Part shown: piece after piece, positions 1 through 8,096 of the stretch | How positions within the stretch are numbered: position 1 is the stretch's first letter | Layout of the letters: each line of letters opens with the position of its first letter | DNA from: JARRPM01 sp963765545 | GTDB taxonomy: Bacteria; Pseudomonadota; Gammaproteobacteria; Pseudomonadales; Halieaceae | Direction: 5' to 3' | NCBI GenBank assembly: GCA_963765545.1 | Contig: CAVXWW010000009.1 | Span: forward strand, 682,001-746,000 | Length of the DNA: 64,000 bases | Notes under the pieces: generated by a model | Databases searched by the model: none | Told to the model about the DNA's origin: nothing | Seen by the model: only the letters and a program-made list of their open reading frames with translations | Program-made: the position numbers and the translations under genes

Positions 1-1909
1 CCACCAGGTTAATGATCGCGAAGGGCGCTACCGGGACGATGCGCAGGGTAATGATGGCCATAATTCCGCGCTGCGACAGGCTTTTGCTGACGGCATTGAG
101 GGTTTTGCCGGCGTAACGACGCACCAGGTCACGGCCCAGGCTGCGACCGATGCCATAACTGATCAAGGCGCCCAGTTCGGCGCCGGCGAGAGAGTAAATA
201 AAACCTGCGGTTGCGCCAAAAGCCACCACCGATGCGATCACCAGCAGAGTGAGCGGTACCGCCACGGTACTGGCCAGCGCGAACAGCAACACCACCATCA
301 GCGGTGTCGCAGCGTGAGAATTCAGAGCCTGCGCCTGCGAAACCAGTTGTTCAAGTGCAAGTAAATCTCCCAGCGCTGTCCAACGCCAGGCTGCCGCCAG
401 GCCCAGCACAGCGGCCAAGGTGAATGCGCCTACAAGAATTCGCCGGGTAGAGTGCGGGCGATACTCGTCAGGCACGAAGTGAGAGACGAAGTGCTCGGAG
501 TCCATTGGCCTCTCGGGGTCGATCAGGGCCGATTCGGGTACCATCTTGTCGACTGCGGGGTCAACCTGCGCCTGCAGTGGCTGCAGGCTGCGCTCACCTT
601 CGCGCATTGATTCAATTGCCCCGATCAGCGACTGCTGTTGTTGCAGTGACTTACTCACCTTATCCGGTTCGCTGCCCAGATGCTGCGCCAGCAGGGTTGC
701 CAGCAAGCGGCGGATAGCGTCTGCGGTATCGCCGCCTTGTTCGGCTTCCACGGCCAGGTCGCACTCGCTGTCCAGGGCCATTGAGCGATTGCTGAGGTTC
801 GCGGAGCCGAAGCGCAGCCACCGGTCGTCCGCGATCATCAGCTTGGCATGCACCATGGTTGCGATATTGTCGGAAGCCGATACTTGCGGGTAGTACAGGC
901 GCAGCCGTTTGCCCCTATCCGCCTCACGCAGCTGCCTGGCAACCCTGCTGCGCACCACATCCATGGTCTGCTGTTCCAACCAACCACCCGTTTCCCGGGG
1001 CATTATTATCACCACCTCAGGACCATCATTCTGGCGCAGTTTTTTGGCCAGCACCTCGGCGACGCTGTGTGAAGTAAGGTATTGATTTTCGATATAAATA
1101 TACCGCTGCGCCGACTCAATACTGTCGATGTAGAGTTGCTCAATCTCACGCGCGCCACTGCGCCCGTCGTGCTCTGCCTCGGTGCGCGCAATCGCTACCC
1201 GGACATCGCGCATGATAGGTGTCAGGGACTCGGGCCAGGGGCAGTTGCGAGCACCGGCTTGCAAGGGGGCCAGCTCCTTGCCGGTCGCCCGTCGCCAACG
1301 CTCGTGCGCCAGTTCGGCCAGCGCGCCCGCGGCATCCCCATCCACTGCCATCTGCAGATCGTGAAATGGTGGGTACGGCTCGCCATCCGGGTCTACCCGG
1401 CGCTCGTCTTCAGCGGGGTGCTCGCTGGTATCCCAGCGCCAGATGCTGAGGTCCAGTCCGCCGCAAAAACCCAGAGCGTCGTCGATAACCACGATCTTCT
1501 GATGCTGGGAGGCGCCGGGAGGGTGCGCCGAGTCCAACTGAAATCGTACTCGGGAGTCGGTCTTCCAGTTGAGTGAATACAAGGGAAAGGTTTCGCGTTC
1601 GAGCAGGTAAATCATCGCAAAGTCCCAGCTCAATACGTAGACGTCGACCTCTCGCTCGCTGGCCACATAGTCCAGCAGCGGACCAAGCTCGGTGGGGTAG
1701 CCATCGTCTTTCGCGTCGCGAACCAGTCGCAGCTGGCTGTGGATGTCCCAACCCAGGATCATTACCCGCTGTCTGGCGCCGAGAATAGCCTCGCGCAGGG
1801 CGCGAAAATAGCATTCGCCATCGATCGCTACCGCGATACGTTGCGCAGTTTCAGTGCGCCAACAATTTTCCCCGGCGCGAATTATATTGCCGGTAGCCTT
1901 CTCTTTCAT
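1..1909 (-). CDS. Phospholipase D-like protein with C-terminal VTT membrane domain (3' end outside window)
   Basis: Probable membrane-anchored phospholipase D superfamily enzyme acting on phosphodiester bonds of lipids. The frame is open from the ATG at 1909 to the window edge, at least 636 codons. Two HKD motifs are visible, HQKIVVIDD near residue 136 and HAKLMIADD near residue 353, each followed by the expected small-residue stretch (CGGLD, GSANLS). After about residue 470 come hydrophobic segments and a VTT/SNARE-associated signature (YGIGRSLGRD, then ITLRIVPVAPF) close to the window edge. PLD-VTT fusions are known in proteobacteria. The stop lies outside the window. The start is supported by a weak AGGG 9 bases upstream. 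An IS6 relic lies upstream of the gene. Confidence 0.9.
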   Translation of the reverse strand, partial: MKEKATGNIIRAGENCWRTETAQRIAVAIDGECYFRALREAILGARQRVMILGWDIHSQLRLVRDAKDDGYPTELGPLLDYVASEREVDVYVLSWDFAMIYLLERETFPLYSLNWKTDSRVRFQLDSAHPPGASQHQKIVVIDDALGFCGGLDLSIWRWDTSEHPAEDERRVDPDGEPYPPFHDLQMAVDGDAAGALAELAHERWRRATGKELAPLQAGARNCPWPESLTPIMRDVRVAIARTEAEHDGRSGAREIEQLYIDSIESAQRYIYIENQYLTSHSVAEVLAKKLRQNDGPEVVIIMPRETGGWLEQQTMDVVRSRVARQLREADRGKRLRLYYPQVSASDNIATMVHAKLMIADDRWLRFGSANLSNRSMALDSECDLAVEAEQGGDTADAIRRLLATLLAQHLGSEPDKVSKSLQQQQSLIGAIESMREGERSLQPLQAQVDPAVDKMVPESALIDPERPMDSEHFVSHFVPDEYRPHSTRRILVGAFTLAAVLGLAAAWRWTALGDLLALEQLVSQAQALNSHAATPLMVVLLFALASTVAVPLTLLVIASVVAFGATAGFIYSLAGAELGALISYGIGRSLGRDLVRRYAGKTLNAVSKSLSQRGIMAIITLRIVPVAPFAIINLV

Positions 1910-2078
1910 CGTTTGCCCTGATAACTAATGCGGTACCAGATGATAACCGATATCCTCGGGTCTCAACCGAAATAGAGGCGCCTCCCTTTCGAGCGCCGCC
2001 TTAGGACCTAACGAGAATATCAGCGGCCATTCACTACCGGCAGCCACTTTCTTCATACCCACCTCCAGCTTTTTAATT

Positions 2079-2265
2079 GGTACTGAAAAGTTAACTTGCC
2101 GAAATTGATAAACTCAGCTCATGAATACATATAAACACCATGGCTTCCCGCCAGGTATCATTTCCTACTCAGTACCCAAAGCACTTCGTGTGGGCAGGCT
2201 CTGCATCAAGTTCGGCGCCCTGTATGCAAGGAGGCTGAAGCAAAATCACCGGGGATTGAGGAGTT
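2079..2265 (+). mobile_element. IS6-type element relic (left end plus internal deletion)
   Basis: Starts with GGTACTGAAAAGTTAACTTG, the terminal sequence shared by many copies in this window. Then comes the 5' end of the transposase reading frame (NTYKHHGFPPG). After the short CCCAAAGCACTTCGT insert the sequence jumps directly to the CIKFGALYARRLK segment, losing about 115 bases of the gene. No right end is recognisable. Non-functional. Confidence 0.75.
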
Positions 2266-2332
2266 AATTAGCCAGAACCCTTATTTTGCCAATAGCTTAC
2301 TGGTGGCTTGTCCAAAAATTGAAAAGCTGAAC

Positions 2333-3577
2333 CTAAATACGAGGGTATACTTTAGCAGGCATTAAACCGGGAATGCGAAACAGTGAAGGCGCCCAGGTCA
2401 TGGCCGAATCATCGACCTCGATGCGGTCGAACCTTCTGGCCATCCCCTCGAATGCAATCTCAGTATCCATTCGCGCGAGGTGCGAGCCCAGACAGAAGTG
2501 TATTCCGCCGCCAAAAGAGCAGTGTTTGGCCTCATTGCGAGAGATGTCGAAAGTGTCAGGGTTGGTGTAAATCTCAGGGTCACGATTGCCCGCGATCAAC
2601 ATCGGTGAGACGGTAGAGTTGGCTGGAATCACTATGTCGCCGAACCGGGTGTCTTCCCACAGAACTCGAATGCTCTGCGGGATAGAGGGTTCGTAGCGCA
2701 GGCATTCTTCGACGGCAGAGGATAACAATTCCGGGTGAGCAGCGAGCTTGCGAAATTCATCTGGGTAGCTGGAGAAGCACCACATGCCGTTGGCAATCAA
2801 GCCGATGGTGGTCTCCAGGCCAGCTACCAATAAGCCGATACTTTGCTGTAGTAATTCTTCGGTACTGAGGCGGTCGCCGGCCTCCTCGGCGCTGACCAAC
2901 AAACCAAGTATGTCATGCGTAGGTTGGCTGCGTCGCGCCTCTATCAGCACGTACATATATTCTGCCAACTCGATTATGGCTTGTTCCGCATCGTCCTGTA
3001 GTTCCGGAAATGCTTCCTTGGCGAGGCGATAGGTTACCCGGGAAACCAGCTCGGAGAGTCGGTCCCGGTCTTCGAAGGGAACACCCAGCATGACGCACAT
3101 CGCGGCGGCGGGAACGGCAAGCGCGAGATCTCGGACAATGTCCATGTGTCCCTGGGCCATCACCCGATCCAGCTCTGAATCGACGAAGGGTTGTACCGCG
3201 GGTCGTATGGCTTCAAGTGCTCGGGGGGTGAAGGCTTTGCTTACCAGGCGTCTGATGCGATCGTGATCGGGAGGGTCCATGCGGAGCATGAACCGGCTGG
3301 CCTCGGTTTCTTCGCGCGTTTCACCGGGAATCAAACCATCGAGGTCGCGCATGCCGCTGTTACTGTGTTTCAGCAGCTTTTGAATGTCCTCGTAACGGGT
3401 TAGTCGCCAGTTACCATCCGGTGTGAGGTTCACCGGTTGTACCTCACGCAGATGGCGATAGAGAGGGTGTGGGTTGGTCTTGAGGTCCATGGTGTGCGGA
3501 TCTGCACCGTACCACCCCGGTTCGATTCCTGAGATCGGCTCAGTGCCCAATATGGTATCGATTGGCTTGTCTTTCAT
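2333..3577 (-). CDS. Cytochrome P450
   Basis: Soluble bacterial class I P450 of 414 residues, expected to hydroxylate a hydrophobic substrate with electrons from a ferredoxin. Motifs are in order: the C-helix HxxxR-like DHDRIRR near 103-109, the I-helix AGLETT at 252-257 (Glu in place of the more usual Asp), the K-helix ExxR (ECLR) near 291-294, and the heme loop FGGGIHFCLG with the ligand Cys near residue 362. The ATG at 3577 was chosen because the frame upstream runs into an IS6 end at 3732. A GGAG lies 12 bases before this ATG. No ferredoxin or reductase gene is adjacent. The substrate cannot be told; CYP families for steroids, terpenes or alkanes are all possible. Confidence 0.93.
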   Translation of the reverse strand: MKDKPIDTILGTEPISGIEPGWYGADPHTMDLKTNPHPLYRHLREVQPVNLTPDGNWRLTRYEDIQKLLKHSNSGMRDLDGLIPGETREETEASRFMLRMDPPDHDRIRRLVSKAFTPRALEAIRPAVQPFVDSELDRVMAQGHMDIVRDLALAVPAAAMCVMLGVPFEDRDRLSELVSRVTYRLAKEAFPELQDDAEQAIIELAEYMYVLIEARRSQPTHDILGLLVSAEEAGDRLSTEELLQQSIGLLVAGLETTIGLIANGMWCFSSYPDEFRKLAAHPELLSSAVEECLRYEPSIPQSIRVLWEDTRFGDIVIPANSTVSPMLIAGNRDPEIYTNPDTFDISRNEAKHCSFGGGIHFCLGSHLARMDTEIAFEGMARRFDRIEVDDSAMTWAPSLFRIPGLMPAKVYPRI

Positions 3578-3731
3578 TTTGCAAGTCCACTCCACTTGCC
3601 GACATACTGCCCTAGAGTATTCAATAAATGCCGCACTGTACACCAGAGCGGGTAGTTTGCGAACGGAGCTGAGTTGCCATGGCTGTGCAGGAAAATTCAG
3701 TGACATATTCATCTGAGGGATTGGCCACGAT

Positions 3732-3960
3732 GGTACTGACAAGTTAACTGCCCCAAGCTTCTGCCCGAGACAATCCGCAGTACCAAACAGTATGAGAATA
3801 GCCGGGCCGAACAATCGCACCAATCAACCAGAGTACGAGAGCGATAGATGCGCGGCCCGGTGTCCCGGAGATTCAAATGAGTGAGACAGGGGCAGTGATT
3901 CTTGGGCGCTCATGCCACTGTGCAGAATCTATCTAATATAGTCTCTACGTCTAGCTTTCT
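3732..3960 (+). mobile_element. IS6-type element relic (end plus 3' part of transposase)
   Basis: Begins with the intact end GGTACTGACAAGTTAACTG. It continues with a corrupted match to the last third of the IS6 transposase gene (tatgagaatagccgggc, then gattcaaatgagtgagaca, then ctcatgccactgtgcag). It shares an extra short insert with the copy at 60623-61442, so the two belong to one subfamily. There are many substitutions and no open frame. Confidence 0.65.
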
Positions 3961-4117
3961 GTGGTACTGGACACAGCTGGCAGGTAGCTGCTGGTGAAAG
4001 CTTCAACGGAAATTTGAACAGGCTGGGGCGTGCAAAACGTGCAGAAAGTCCGGTAGTAATTCATCCGTTGGTGTGTCTTGTAAGCAATTGATACCAGTTA
4101 ACAAAAAGTAGGTCTTC

Positions 4118-4315
4118 TTGGCCCAAACCAATGGGATGGACTCCTCCTCTTGTTTTGTCTGGCTGGATGCCATCCATTACAAGTTCAAGGACAACGGTCG
4201 CTACAAAAGCAAAGCTGTTCACACAGTTTTGGCTGTCAACTTGGAGGGCAAGAAGGGAAGGAAGGGCAAGAAGGAAATTCTCGGCCTCTACCTGTCCGAG
4301 GTCTGGCCAAAATTT
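4118..4315 (+). pseudogene. IS256-family (Mutator type) transposase fragment
   Basis: A 65-residue open segment contains VWLDAIHYK, SKAVHTVLAVNLEGKK and KEILGLYLSE. These are the conserved block around the first catalytic Asp of IS256-type transposases. A lysine-rich duplication (GKKGRKGKKE) is inserted within the block. The protein stops shortly after LYLSE, and no other part of an IS256 gene is found nearby. It is a remnant of a single insertion. Confidence 0.75.
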
Positions 4316-4393
4316 ATGTAAAAATTTCCGCTTTAATCGAAATCTGACCAGACTGTCACCTTACAGCTGGGTATGTCGCTTCCCAGAACGTCT

Positions 4394-4575
4394 CGAAGTA
4401 TCAACGGTATATTCGCCAGGTAAGTTGATATGCTTAGTCTGGTAGGGCGACAGGCCCCTGAGAGCCTCAGGTGTTACCGATGGACCACCCTTTTTCAATT
4501 CACGTAAGGTTTTAGTCATCGCATTGACGTTGTAGAGGATCACCACCCAGCCTTGTGCTATATAGCGTTCCAGAC
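4394..4575 (-). pseudogene. Tn3-family transposase C-terminal fragment
   Basis: The minus strand reads VVILYNVNAMTKTLRELKK, then EALRGLSPYQTKHINLPGEY. This matches the conserved C-terminus of Tn3-family TnpA (typically NxxxMTxxLxxL, then LSPYxxEHIxxFGxY). Only about 60 residues survive and no resolvase or 38-bp terminal repeat was recognised. It lies next to the IS256 fragment, so this 900-base stretch is a pile of unrelated transposon debris. Confidence 0.7.
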
Positions 4576-4685
4576 AATTACCCGACTGTGGCGACCCACT
4601 GGAGGGTAAGCAGACAGTGGCCCGCCTTGTATTCTTACAGAGTTATTCCTTGACCCCGGCTGGCTGCTTGACTTAACTGAGATTC

Positions 4686-6641
4686 ATGGAACATACCACC
4701 GCCCCAGACTTCAGCCTCCCGCGCCTCCTGGAGGAGCACGCACGCTGGGTAGAGAGCGAAGGACGGGAGGGCAACCGGGCCGCTTTGGCAAACGCTGACC
4801 TGGCCGGCTGTAACCTTGAGGGGAGTATGCTCCAAAAGGCTGACCTTGCTGGCGTGGATCTGCGCAAGTCCCGGCTTTGTGGCGCAGACCTGACCGGAGC
4901 CAATCTGCTCGGTGGTGATTTGCGCGATGCGGACCTTAGCGACTCCCGACTTGAGTGCGCCGTGATGGAGGATGCTAAGGTCACCGGGGCCCTATTCGTC
5001 CGAGCCCGACTAAACGGTGCACGACTCCAGGGAGTCTCAGGTCTCGCCGGAGCCACGCTCCGAGACGCCAGTCTCGAGGACGTCATCGGTCTGACGGCGG
5101 ACGATCTCGCTGGTACTGATCTGACCGGCGTGCGTCTGCCTGCGGCCCTCGCCGGTTTTGATCGTCTGCGTCATCTGTCGGGCGTCATCGGCATTGCGCG
5201 ACCGCTCTACCTTTTTGTGCTGGTGGTTACCGCATTCATTGTACTGACGGTCTTCTCCACGCCGGATGTCGCGCTCTTCACCAACGCACCGTCGGCCGTA
5301 ATGCCGAATCTTTCGACCAGCATTCCGGCCGCATCCCTGTTCTGGATCGCCCCGTTGATACTTGTTTTCCTCTACGCCTACCAACATTTCTATATGGCCC
5401 GGGTCTGGCAGGATCTGGCGGCTTTGCCCGATGTACTGCCGGACGGGTCCCCCATTGAGCGCGGCGCCCACCCCTGGCTGTTCATCGACCTGGTCCGCCT
5501 ACGCGGTGGTATGCCGTTAGCGGGCTTCCGCGAGGCAGTGATGATCTTCCTGATGTGGGGCGCCGTGCCGGCCACGCTGCTGGCGATCTGGTGGCGCTAT
5601 CTGCCACTGCGAGACTGGCCTGTAACGGGCGCCCATATTGCGATCGTGCTGTTTGCCGTATGGGGCGCGTTGCGACTCTTTGGCGGCGCCATGACGCAAA
5701 TCCTCCGGCAACCCTGGCGGGTGCCCAGACAGCAAAGAATTTTGTGGATACTGGGTGTCGCCATGTTCGCGATCAGTATTTTCTGCCATGGCCTGCCCTG
5801 GATGCTCGATCGTTTCGCCACAAATCCGCCTGCTGACGGAGCAGCCTTCCCTGAAGTGATGGGCGTCAAGCCGAAAAATGTACTCTGGCTGACGGCCGAT
5901 CTGGAGGACGGGGACCTGGACGGTGTCGTGATGACCCGTAGGGATTTACGCTACGCCTACGGCCACCGGGCAAGCCTGGTTGCGGTCAATCTCAAAGACG
6001 GCACCCTCGCGGGCTCGGATTTTCAGCGCGCCGATTTCACCCGCGCCTTGCTCGAAGATGTGAACCTGTCGAACGCGAATCTTGACTCGACACGGTTCCA
6101 CAATGCCTGCCTGCGACGAGCCAGCCTTGTCCGCTCGGATCTGGAGGACAGCAATCTCAGCGGTGCCTATCTCGGTCGCGCGGACCTCAGCTATGCCTAC
6201 CTGGGACGCGCACGGATGCAATTCGCAAATCTGCAGGGTGCTAACCTGACAGGCGCCGATCTTACGGGAGCGGACCTGCGCGGCGCGATCTTCAACTGTT
6301 ACGCCTCTCATCAGCACGATGCAAATCGAGATCCTGAAGTGCGCTGCACCACACTGACGGGCACAAACTTCTCTCGGGCGGATCTCACGGGCGCGCAATT
6401 CATTGGCTCAGACTTGAGCGACGCGCGTCACCTGGCACCCCAACAACTGGCGGTGGCCTGCGGCGTCGATGCCCGATTGCCACCCGAGTTGCGCGACTTT
6501 TTACCGGACTGCGGCGACAGCGCCAACACGGGTATCGCGCCGAGTGCGCTGGCCAAGGATTCACCTGTCAACCCGGAGGATAATCCCTGCTGGCACGAGA
6601 TGCTCAGCGACTTCAATCCTGGCCCGCCAAAGGGACTGTAA
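4686..6641 (+). CDS. Membrane protein with two pentapeptide-repeat domains flanking a transmembrane region
   Basis: 651 residues. Residues about 30-150 and 400-590 are pentapeptide repeats of the A(D/N)LxG type (ADLAGVDLRKS and GANLTGADLTGADLRG are typical), which fold as right-handed beta-helices. Between them, about residues 170-370, are four to six hydrophobic segments with the polar loop ARVWQDLAALPDVLPDGS. No catalytic motif is visible. The arrangement helix-membrane-helix puts both beta-helices probably on the same face of the membrane. The function is unknown. Pentapeptide-repeat proteins elsewhere bind gyrase or act as scaffolds, but nothing here supports gyrase binding. The gene stands alone between transposon debris and an IS6 relic that begins 19 bases after the stop. 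Confidence 0.9.
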   Translation: MEHTTAPDFSLPRLLEEHARWVESEGREGNRAALANADLAGCNLEGSMLQKADLAGVDLRKSRLCGADLTGANLLGGDLRDADLSDSRLECAVMEDAKVTGALFVRARLNGARLQGVSGLAGATLRDASLEDVIGLTADDLAGTDLTGVRLPAALAGFDRLRHLSGVIGIARPLYLFVLVVTAFIVLTVFSTPDVALFTNAPSAVMPNLSTSIPAASLFWIAPLILVFLYAYQHFYMARVWQDLAALPDVLPDGSPIERGAHPWLFIDLVRLRGGMPLAGFREAVMIFLMWGAVPATLLAIWWRYLPLRDWPVTGAHIAIVLFAVWGALRLFGGAMTQILRQPWRVPRQQRILWILGVAMFAISIFCHGLPWMLDRFATNPPADGAAFPEVMGVKPKNVLWLTADLEDGDLDGVVMTRRDLRYAYGHRASLVAVNLKDGTLAGSDFQRADFTRALLEDVNLSNANLDSTRFHNACLRRASLVRSDLEDSNLSGAYLGRADLSYAYLGRARMQFANLQGANLTGADLTGADLRGAIFNCYASHQHDANRDPEVRCTTLTGTNFSRADLTGAQFIGSDLSDARHLAPQQLAVACGVDARLPPELRDFLPDCGDSANTGIAPSALAKDSPVNPEDNPCWHEMLSDFNPGPPKGL

Positions 6642-6660
6642 GCCTCGGATGATTTAATGT

Positions 6661-6945
6661 GGTACCGGCAAGTTAAGTCACCAATATTGATGGAATTGGT
6701 GAATGAACATTTATAAGCGCCACCGATTCCCGCCAGATATCGTTTTCTATGCTGTTTGGCTCTACTATCGCTTCAACCTGAGCCACAGAGATATAGAAGA
6801 CCTTCTCGCCGAAAGAGGTATCACTGTCAGCCACGAAGCGATCTGCCTCTGGTACCCAAAGCACTCGCTTCGCTCATGGGCCAGGCTCTGCATCAAATTC
6901 GGAGCCAGTTCTACCCGCCGCCTGAAGTGAAAGCATCAAAGATAT
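6661..6945 (+). mobile_element. IS6-type element relic (5' part)
   Basis: Left end GGTACCGGCAAGTTAAGTC, then a frame starting at 6703 (MNIYKRHRFPPDI) that reads through the N-terminal helix-turn-helix (LSHRDIEDLLAERGITVS). Here the reading frame FYAVWLYYRF is uninterrupted. A 36-base in-frame insert (6853-6888) sits later, between the LW and CIKFG codons. The gene stops at 6930 and nothing of the catalytic part is left. Confidence 0.8.
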
Positions 6946-7014
6946 AGACCTGAGCGACAGTTGGGATGTTGGACGGCAGAAATGGATCATGCAAATCCGG
7001 ATCATGCGGTGGCC

Positions 7015-7653
7015 TTATTTGCTGGATCGGTCTTCCAGCTCGGCGGAGGCGATGAACAAGCCTTCGGCTGTCGCTGTCACCTCGCCGTCAACCCTGAACT
7101 CGCCCCTGCACACCAGCTTGCGCCCCTGGCGTTTCTCGTTCCGTGCCCACAGCTCTACAGGCGTATCCAAGGGGGTTTTGCGGTGATACCGAATCGATAG
7201 AGTGCCGGTGAATCCGGCTACACCGGTGATGACGTTAGCCATGGAAAGCAGCTCATCAAATACCGCCGCGATAACCCCGCCGTGCACACTGTCGGGCGGG
7301 CCCGCATAGGTCGGTGAAAATACGGCCTCACCACCCACCTCGTTGCCGTTCCTCCACATTCGCACAGGCGGAGCGATGGGGTTGCGCCTGCCACTGACCG
7401 GGCTGTAGGGCATGCAGGCCGTCAGGTCGTCGTCTTTCCAGGCGATGCCCGGTGTGTCGCTGGCAATCGAGAACGTGGACCAGCCTTGCCCCTGCCGCAG
7501 GTGCGGCGCTAACACTTTCAGGGCCTTCTGGATATGCTGGCCGACTTCGGTTACGGCGTCACGCGGTGCATGTGAGCGTCGAAGATGCTCGATCAACTGC
7601 GCTGCGTCATCGCTAAGCTGTTCCAGCAGTGTAGTGTGTTCTGTTTCATTCAT
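7015..7653 (-). CDS. PaaI-type hotdog-fold thioesterase
   Basis: 212 residues. The C-terminal half is a hotdog domain with the family signature PPDSVHGGVIAAVFDELL (HGG, then Asp-Glu) and ends in a typical strand VTATAEGLFI. This family hydrolyses acyl-CoA thioesters. The N-terminal 90 residues are an extra helical region with no recognised motif. The ATG at 7653 (MNETEH) was preferred over upstream starts because the family rarely has a longer extension and the further upstream sequence has no homologous look. The gene is isolated between two IS6 relics, so a partner pathway cannot be inferred. Confidence 0.85.
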   Translation of the reverse strand: MNETEHTTLLEQLSDDAAQLIEHLRRSHAPRDAVTEVGQHIQKALKVLAPHLRQGQGWSTFSIASDTPGIAWKDDDLTACMPYSPVSGRRNPIAPPVRMWRNGNEVGGEAVFSPTYAGPPDSVHGGVIAAVFDELLSMANVITGVAGFTGTLSIRYHRKTPLDTPVELWARNEKRQGRKLVCRGEFRVDGEVTATAEGLFIASAELEDRSSK

Positions 7654-7789
7654 GCTGTCATAATAAGTTGCTTTAGCGGTGCTGGTGAACATGAACGTCC
7701 GTTTTTTTACTGGTCGGCTTACATGGCTGAACCGCCATGGGCTGATGGACATCAAGAATGCCGGGAATGAACTACTCCGAATTCACAAG

Positions 7790-8035
7790 GGTACTGACAA
7801 GTAACTTCAAGCGATGGACTGGCGCTACACAAGTGAGGCATGACTGACCCGAAGTGCGTTATCGGGCACCACTTTGGGCTTTATCTATCAGGAATTGTTG
7901 TTTGTAGTTTCCATTTTTTGAGCGAAGAAACGTTAACCGCTCAGTACCGTGCGTTCACCGAATGCAGCAGGGTAGTTGCTTGAGACCCGACTACGGATTT
8001 CTACAACCTCGTTTAGTTCATTTGGCAAAACCTGC
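7790..8035 (+). mobile_element. IS6-type element relic (both ends, heavily decayed)
   Basis: Left end GGTACTGACAAGTAACTTC. The 3' part reads gcgttcaccgaatgcagcag then gttgcttgaga, the region encoding the transposase C-terminus in better copies, followed by gatttctacaac. The centre is unrecognisable. No coding capacity. Confidence 0.6.
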
Positions 8036-8096
8036 TGGCCAGACTGCGGCAATACTTCCTATACTAGGATGAAATTGACTCTTCAGTGGGTGTCGT

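Noticed and set aside
3578..3823. Upstream extension of the P450 by 82 residues
   Set aside because: The extension runs through the IS6 end at 3732 and has no P450-like sequence; the ATG at 3577 gives the family length.
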